From assembly GCA_029260715.1 (NCBI GenBank), contig JAJDCS010000014.1:148802-212801 (forward strand): 64,000 nucleotides of DNA. The letters run 5' to 3'. A model generated the notes under the pieces. It had not been told where the DNA came from, did no database searches, and saw only the letters and a list, made by a program, of their open reading frames with translations. A program made the translations under genes and the position numbers. Below are positions 59,145 to 64,000 of the stretch, piece by piece; position 1 is the first letter of the stretch, and each line of letters begins with the position of its first letter. The stretch comes from Phycisphaeraceae bacterium (lineage in GTDB: Bacteria; Planctomycetota; Phycisphaerae; Phycisphaerales; Phycisphaeraceae).

Positions 59145-60626
59145 GTGAGCACGGTGGCAACCGAGATGTCTGTTTCCGCGCGCGTCGCCCAGCGGCTGGC
59201 GCGTTCGGCGGGGGGGCAACGCTACAGCTTGTGGCTGGATCGGTCCGTCCGTTTCCAGTACCAAGACGAGCAGCAGTGCCTGCAAGTGACGGTCCCCAAC
59301 CGGTTCGTGGCCGACTGGGTCAACCGCAACTTTAAAGACGACCTGCTCGTCGCGGCTCAGCAAGAGCTGGGTGAACAAGTCGGCTTAGAGATGAGGATCG
59401 ACGCGGGTCAGTTCCCCGGTGCATCAGCCGCCGGCCCCGGCCAAGACGCGGCATCCGCCGCACCTCACCACGCATCAAACGCAAAGGCCGTCGAGCAGCC
59501 CCGCCCCATACAGCAGCGCCACAACCGGGCGCTGCGGCACGACCTTAAAGACTTCGTGGTAGGCCCCAGCAACCAACTCGCGTTCTCCGCAGCCACGCGT
59601 ATCGTCGAAGACCACGACACACAGATCAACCCCCTGTTTATCCACGGGGGCTGCGGCGTCGGCAAGACACACCTGCTCCAGGGCCTGTGCCGGGAGCTTC
59701 TGCGTCGCGAGCCCTCCGCACGCGTCCTTTACACCACCGGCGAGCAGTTCACCAACGAGTTCCTCGGCGCGATGCGCGCCAACAAACTCGATCAGTTCAG
59801 GAAAAAGATCCGCCGTCTGGACCTGTTGGCCGTGGACGACGTGCACTTCTTAGCCAACAAGCAGGCCACACAGCAGGAGTTCCTCCACAGCTTTGACGCC
59901 ATCGAGATGGGCGGCGCCCGCGTGGTGCTCGCCAGCGACAGCCACCCCACGCTCATCCAGCAGTTCAGCGAGGCGTTGGTCAGCCGCTGCGTGCGCGGCA
60001 TGGTCGTGCAGGTTCACCCGCCCGACGCGGACACGCGCGTGCGCATTATCTCCGTGTTGGCCAAGCGGCGCGGGCTGCAACTGGTCGGTCAGGCCGTCGA
60101 CAAGCTCGCCAAGCGGTGTGTCGGGTCGGTCCGCGAGATCGAAGGCACACTTACGAAGCTGCACGCCCTGGCGGCCCTCGCGGTCAGCCGTAGAGCGTCG
60201 GCCGCCCCCTACCCCGCCGCCAGCTCAGGGGCCCCGCTGACGGTCATGCCCGCATTAATCGACCAATGGTTCGAAAGCGAAGCCGACCATTACTCGGTCA
60301 AGCCGGTCCGCTTTGACACGATTCTCAATACCGTAGTTGGTAACCTTGGCTTGGAGCGGCCGTTGGTGGTGGGCCCCAGCCGCCACCCGCACGCCGTGCT
60401 GGCGCGTTCCTTGGTCATCTACCTGGCCAGGCAGTTCACCAGCATGAGCTACCCCGAGATCGCCGCCGCCATGCAGCGTCGCGCCCACTCAACCATCATC
60501 ACCGCAGCCAAGCGCGTTGAAAGCCAACTCAAGTCAGACGCCGTCGTCACCATGCCCGGCACGCTCGAGCGCCTGTCGCTTGTTGAAGTCATCGAGCGCC
60601 TCAAACGCGCCGTTCAGCGGGCTTAA
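59145..60626 (+). CDS. dnaA: Chromosomal replication initiator DnaA
   Basis: ATP-dependent initiator that binds DnaA boxes. N-terminal domain I (WLDRSVRFQYQDEQQCLQVT), linker with low-complexity residues, Walker A GGCGVGKTHLLQG, Walker B LLAVDDVHFLANK, and ALVSRCVRGMVVQVHPPDAD (sensor 1 region). The C-terminal helix-turn-helix has MSYPEIAAAMQRRAHSTIIT; the usual GRDHTTV is RRAHSTI here, so the Asp is replaced. 493 residues. The GTG at 59145 is preferred; an in-frame ATG at 59166 is possible. Confidence 0.93.
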   Translation: MSTVATEMSVSARVAQRLARSAGGQRYSLWLDRSVRFQYQDEQQCLQVTVPNRFVADWVNRNFKDDLLVAAQQELGEQVGLEMRIDAGQFPGASAAGPGQDAASAAPHHASNAKAVEQPRPIQQRHNRALRHDLKDFVVGPSNQLAFSAATRIVEDHDTQINPLFIHGGCGVGKTHLLQGLCRELLRREPSARVLYTTGEQFTNEFLGAMRANKLDQFRKKIRRLDLLAVDDVHFLANKQATQQEFLHSFDAIEMGGARVVLASDSHPTLIQQFSEALVSRCVRGMVVQVHPPDADTRVRIISVLAKRRGLQLVGQAVDKLAKRCVGSVREIEGTLTKLHALAALAVSRRASAAPYPAASSGAPLTVMPALIDQWFESEADHYSVKPVRFDTILNTVVGNLGLERPLVVGPSRHPHAVLARSLVIYLARQFTSMSYPEIAAAMQRRAHSTIITAAKRVESQLKSDAVVTMPGTLERLSLVEVIERLKRAVQRA

Positions 60627-60891
60627 AACACTTAGCAAAATGGGCGACGCACAGCCCGCCGGAGAATGCCGCGCACACACCGCGGTGAACCGGCAACACC
60701 CGCCAAACGTGGGGAAGATCACTAGGCCCAGACACAGCCGATATTTGTGTCCAATAATCTCAGCTTTTGCGGGTACCCCACACCACACCCCAACTTACCA
60801 AGCCCGCACCGGCCATACTCCGTGCAATCGATTGTTACCCTTCGGGCAACCCTCGTTCATCTAGTGGGCTAGCCTGCCGATAAGTGCTTAC

Positions 60892-62157
60892 GTGAGTCAA
60901 CGTAACGGTCGGATCCATGTACTGCACCTCACTGCAGGATGCCACGACACCGGTCTAGGCAGATACCTGCACGATCTTGGTTTTGCCATGCGCAGGCTCG
61001 GGCACGAGGTAACCTTCGCGGGGCAGCCCGGCGCGTGGTGGGATCTGCTGGGCCACGACGACTGGAAATGGATCGACGCCCCGGTGAAGTGCAAACCCAA
61101 CGACGCTTGGCGCAGCGTCCGGCGGCTCCAAGACTACGTCACAGCTAATGGTGTCGGTGTGCTGCACGCGCACTGCAGAACTTCCACACTCCTGGCACGC
61201 TTGGTTTCGTGGAAGACCGGGCTGCCGGTGCTCCAAACGCTGCACACCGCCGGCTGGCCGCTTTACTTTTGGAACCGCTGGCTTTGTGACTTCGGCGATT
61301 ACACGCACGCGGCATCTGAACAAGCCGCCCAGTGGGTGGTCGAGTCGGCCGGTGTCACACGCGAACACATCGCCACCATACCCCACGGCATCGACCCCCA
61401 GCGTTTTCCGGTCGCCGACGAGTCGCAGAAAAAGCAAGCCAGGCAGGAGCTGGGCCTGGCCGATGACGCCGTCGTGGCCGCATACCTCGGCAGGCTCGAA
61501 ACCCGCAAGCACGTCAACTGGATGCTCGACTTGGCTCAAACGCCTCAGCAACGGCTGCCCGGGTTGCGCGTGCTGATCGTCGGGGAGGGGCCTATGGAGC
61601 CGGTCATCCGCAGAAGGATACGGCAGGAAGGCCTGGATCAGCGTGTGTTGCTGCTAAGCCGCTGCGAACCCACCACCGTCTACCACGCCTGCGACGCGGT
61701 CATGCTGCCTTCGGGTTTGGAGGGGTTCTCGCTGGTCTGCGCCGAGGCCATGGCCGTCGGCCGCCCGGTGCTGCGTACACGCACGCCCGGCTCGTCTGAG
61801 CAGATCGTCGACGGCGTCACCGGCCGGTCCGTGCCCGTCGAGTGTACGACGTTCGTCCAAACCGCCATACGGTTTCTCTTGGACAAAGAAGCGTTAACCA
61901 AAATGGGCCAAGCCGCCGCCGAGCACGTCCGCCAAAAACTCACTTTCGACCGGCAACTAAACGACACCGTCGCGCTATACCAAAGACTGATCGACGCATA
62001 CGAGCCGTACCAGAAAGTGACTTCGGGCTTGCCCCACCCCAACGGCGACGTCAAAAAACACACCCCCACGCCAGCCACACCGCAAGATGCGCCAATACCC
62101 GCCGACGACACCCGCCACACCACCGGTCCAAAAACAACCTCCGTTACCGAATCTTAA
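60892..62157 (+). CDS. Family 4 glycosyltransferase
   Basis: GT-B fold. N-terminal Gly-rich loop GCHDTGLGRYLHDLGFAM; C-terminal LGRLETRKHVNWMLDLAQ and the E-x7-E pair in LEGFSLVCAEAMAVGRPV. Two hundred residues of each Rossmann half are recognisable. It is probably involved in polysaccharide or glycolipid assembly. The start is GTG at 60892. The last ~60 residues are Thr/Pro-rich and unlike a GT domain. The 265-bp gap upstream (60627-60891) holds no gene. It is 78 bp from the convergent PEP-CTERM gene. Confidence 0.88.
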   Translation: MSQRNGRIHVLHLTAGCHDTGLGRYLHDLGFAMRRLGHEVTFAGQPGAWWDLLGHDDWKWIDAPVKCKPNDAWRSVRRLQDYVTANGVGVLHAHCRTSTLLARLVSWKTGLPVLQTLHTAGWPLYFWNRWLCDFGDYTHAASEQAAQWVVESAGVTREHIATIPHGIDPQRFPVADESQKKQARQELGLADDAVVAAYLGRLETRKHVNWMLDLAQTPQQRLPGLRVLIVGEGPMEPVIRRRIRQEGLDQRVLLLSRCEPTTVYHACDAVMLPSGLEGFSLVCAEAMAVGRPVLRTRTPGSSEQIVDGVTGRSVPVECTTFVQTAIRFLLDKEALTKMGQAAAEHVRQKLTFDRQLNDTVALYQRLIDAYEPYQKVTSGLPHPNGDVKKHTPTPATPQDAPIPADDTRHTTGPKTTSVTES

Positions 62158-62238
62158 ACTTCATAGCACACCATATTTTGACTTCAGGCGTGACCCCGGG
62201 GGTGGAGCCGACACCTCATTCAATCAAGTGTCACCGCT

Positions 62239-62901
62239 TTACGCCCTACGCCGACGCGGGGCAAACGCGAGGCCTCCAAAAGCCAACACTGTCAGTGTGG
62301 CCGGTTCGGGCACGATCGTGAGTGTGAAGTTGTCGTAGAACTGCGTGAGTGTTTGCGAGCTGCTGTTTACCACGGCGAACCCAAACCGTGTGGCTACCCC
62401 ACCCGTTAAATCTGGGTCTTCTGGGCCTATGCCGCTGACAAGTAAGAAGGTGTTTGCGTCAAGCACCGTATTAAACGTCAGGGTGTCATAGTCAGAATGG
62501 AGGCCGGTACCCGCAAGTGATTGGACGTATAGCAAATTCTCTTGCACAACGACCAGTTCAAGAAGCTGTCCTTGACCGCTAGCGCCCGGCCCATTCTTCA
62601 CGTCTAGCGTTAGTGTCGCGGCAGTTCCTTCGAGTGGAACCATGGTTGAAAAATCATCTTTTACCGCGAGCCCGCTTGCGGTTTTGCCAGAAGGGGTAAT
62701 TGTTGTGGCATTCAAGCGTGCCCCTGGGTTACCTTCGTCAGCCTCGCGTGTGATACTAGCCGAAGAACCACCATCTGCAATAGAGCCAAACAACCACGTG
62801 TTGAAATCACCATCAACGATAGTAACATCGGCAGTCACCGCGCGGCCGGTAAGGCAGAACACCCCAGCGACAACGATAGCAAGGCAATTACGATAGTTCA
62901 T
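62239..62901 (-). CDS. PEP-CTERM sorted protein
   Basis: 220 residues. A signal peptide (CLAIVVAGVFCLTGRAVTAD) is at the N-terminus and a PEP-CTERM signal at the C-terminus: VPEPATLTVLAFGGLAFAP plus RRRR. Such proteins are cleaved by an exosortase and are often extracellular or tied to exopolysaccharide. The mature part is beta-rich with LTLDVKNGPGASGQGQLLEL. The ATG at 62901 follows AAGGAG at 8 nt. No exosortase gene is in the window. Confidence 0.85.
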   Translation of the reverse strand: MNYRNCLAIVVAGVFCLTGRAVTADVTIVDGDFNTWLFGSIADGGSSASITREADEGNPGARLNATTITPSGKTASGLAVKDDFSTMVPLEGTAATLTLDVKNGPGASGQGQLLELVVVQENLLYVQSLAGTGLHSDYDTLTFNTVLDANTFLLVSGIGPEDPDLTGGVATRFGFAVVNSSSQTLTQFYDNFTLTIVPEPATLTVLAFGGLAFAPRRRRA

Positions 62902-63288
62902 GACACAGCTCCTTTTTCTGACGTTTCCTATACAGCCCACGCCAACAGCGACGCGGATCAATAGCTAGATATGCGCTTGAATACCCGAGGCTGTTGCGGG
63001 CTAGTAGATGGGAGCGTCAAGCTCTTTTCCGTGTCCTTGTGCCCTGACCGCCTCTCTGCCCTCAGTATTTGCTCAATTCCCTTCCCTGTCCTCCTTGATC
63101 CGCAGAAGCGTAACAACCGCCATGCAATATGATACGGTCCAAATACTAAATTTCAATAAATATTTTATAGATATATTATATATGGGCGATGTGACGCACC
63201 GTCCGGCCGGGTAAGGCGCGTGGTTTCAGGCGGAGTTGGGTGCTGCGTCTTACCACGCGGGGGAAGACACCAGCGTCCTTCCGAACAG
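62902..63288. other. Intergenic region before the interrupted kinase
   Basis: About 390 bp with no supported gene. It has an AT-rich segment at about 63140-63185 (TAAATTTCAATAAATATTTT), far below the local GC content. It may contain the promoter of the PEP-CTERM gene. No repeat or terminator was seen. Confidence 0.4.
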
Positions 63289-63867
63289 TCATCCCCCAAT
63301 CGCATCAGGCTCTACGGTTAGCGGCGTTTTGCTTGAAAGACTTGTCTTTGGCATCGCCACCCAGAAGGTGGTGCCGTGGCCGGGTTCGGACTCGATCCAT
63401 ACGCGCCCGCCGTAAATATCCATTGTCCGTTTCACGATGGCCAAGCCGACACCGGTCCCTTCTTTCTTGGTATCCAACCGCTGGAACAGGCCGAACGCTT
63501 TTTCGTGAAACTCAGGGGCGATGCCAGGGCCGTTGTCGGTCACGGAAAACCGCACTTCACGCTCGGCCGTTTCCCAACCGACGGTGATTTTGGGTTTAGG
63601 GCTTGTGCAGCCGTATTTCAGCGCGTTGGTCAGCAGGTTTTGGAACACGCGAGACATCTGTGTCTTGTTGACGTGCAGTTTAGGCATGCCAGGCTGGGTG
63701 TGAAGGGCAACACCCTGCGCCTCCAAATCCTGTTGCAGATCTGAAGCGATCGCCTCGATCAGTTCGCCCGCGTCCACGGATTCGCTCACCGCATCGACCA
63801 GGTTAATGCGGCTAAGCTCCAATAGCCCGCTGATGTTGTTGCGCATGCGCTCCGTGGCGCGCTCTAG
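63289..63867 (-). pseudogene. Histidine kinase, C-terminal catalytic part, cut off by an insertion sequence
   Basis: The sequence carries the ATPase region of a histidine kinase: NLLTNALKYG (N box), DNGPGIAPEFHEKAFGLFQR (G1) and GTGVGLAIVKRTMDIYGGRV (G2), preceded by the end of the dimerisation helix (ERMRNNISGLLELSR). The catalytic His and everything N-terminal are missing. Read upstream, the frame continues through ATG 63846 to CTA GAG and then meets TAG at 63871-63873, in what looks like an IS end. The rest of the gene should lie beyond the IS, outside the window. Confidence 0.72.
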
Positions 63868-64000
63868 GTGCTACGGACATTCATATTCTATGCTGATGTT
63901 TGCCGATCATCATGTTTTTGGCCAAGGAGGGCCACCATGCGCCATCGCCATGAACTCACGGATGAACAATGGGAGCGGGTCCACGATCACCTGCCGGGCA
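63868..64000 (+). mobile_element. IS5-family-like insertion sequence, left end (runs off the window)
   Basis: A kinase gene stops abruptly at CTAG (63864-63867), a typical IS5-type target. Beyond it is a ~70-bp non-coding lead and the start of a transposase at 63937. The exact end and the inverted repeat cannot be confirmed because the right end is outside the window. Confidence 0.68.
63937..64000 (+). CDS. Transposase, N-terminal part (IS5/IS4-type, DUF4096-like start)
   Basis: The first 21 codons read MRHRHELTDEQWERVHDHLP, which is the standard start of IS5-group transposases (ELTDEQWE-R followed by LPG). An AAGGAGG site at 63924-63930 lies 6 nt before the ATG. The gene runs off the right edge, so the DDE motif cannot be checked. 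Confidence 0.78.
   Translation, partial: MRHRHELTDEQWERVHDHLPG

Noticed and set aside
63008..63214. 68-residue frame before the interrupted kinase
   Set aside because: Low-complexity translation, no ribosome site, and an AT-rich end; not supported.

Overview
The window reads as chromosomal DNA of a high-GC Gram-negative-type bacterium, most likely a planctomycete of the Phycisphaerae group. This is inference from gene content: a PEP-CTERM protein, an O-GlcNAc-transferase-like TPR protein, many small Planctomycetes-style hypothetical proteins, a Type II secretion/Type IV pilus locus rich in pseudopilins, and a diverged DnaA. No ribosomal RNA, CRISPR array or prophage is visible. Two tRNAs are present, Gly-CCC and Arg-CCG.

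Layout. Positions 1-3930 hold the end of a cytochrome c oxidase operon (subunit I tail, heme A synthase, heme O synthase, subunits III and IV), closed by a clear terminator, then an ABC ATPase. Positions 5.2-13.3 kb carry a lone CheB-type methylesterase and a run of membrane glycosyltransferase, GT2 glycosyltransferase, carbamoyltransferase and B12-binding radical SAM protein, probably for a surface or secreted small molecule or glycan. Positions 13.4-18.0 kb hold two tRNA genes and several uncharacterised proteins, including a 745-residue acidic one. Positions 18.2-24.6 kb hold an RsbU-type phosphatase, rsmG, rodA and mrdA (PBP2), and an atpC separated from the rest of its operon.

Positions 24.8-39.1 kb form the most distinctive region, a minus-strand series with many ATGA/GTGA stop-start overlaps. 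In transcription order it is sensor kinase, STAS protein, PilB, PilC, PilM, PilN, PilO, PilP-like, two GspG-like prepilins, a GspH-like prepilin, and four further pseudopilin-like proteins. Three of the last four share a putative beta-sandwich domain not normally part of minor pseudopilins. A divergent response regulator/HD-GYP pair lies next door. PilB has an MshEN-type N-terminus, and a PilZ gene lies at 52 kb, so cyclic di-GMP control is likely. A 42-43 bp palindrome-containing repeat occurs three times around the pseudopilin genes, once inside a prepilin leader.

Positions 41.5-58.7 kb are mostly housekeeping and hypothetical genes: queuosine precursor transporter, nitrilase-fold hydrolase, coiled-coil membrane protein, tpx, cysK, FIST lipoprotein, GT41 glycosyltransferase, methyltransferase, PilZ, cyclophilin, a poly-aspartate protein, trpD, prmC and an acetyltransferase. 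Positions 58.7-62.2 kb hold dnaA, with a perfect DnaA box upstream, and a GT4 glycosyltransferase. The window ends with a PEP-CTERM protein and a histidine kinase cut by an IS5-type insertion sequence that runs off the right edge.
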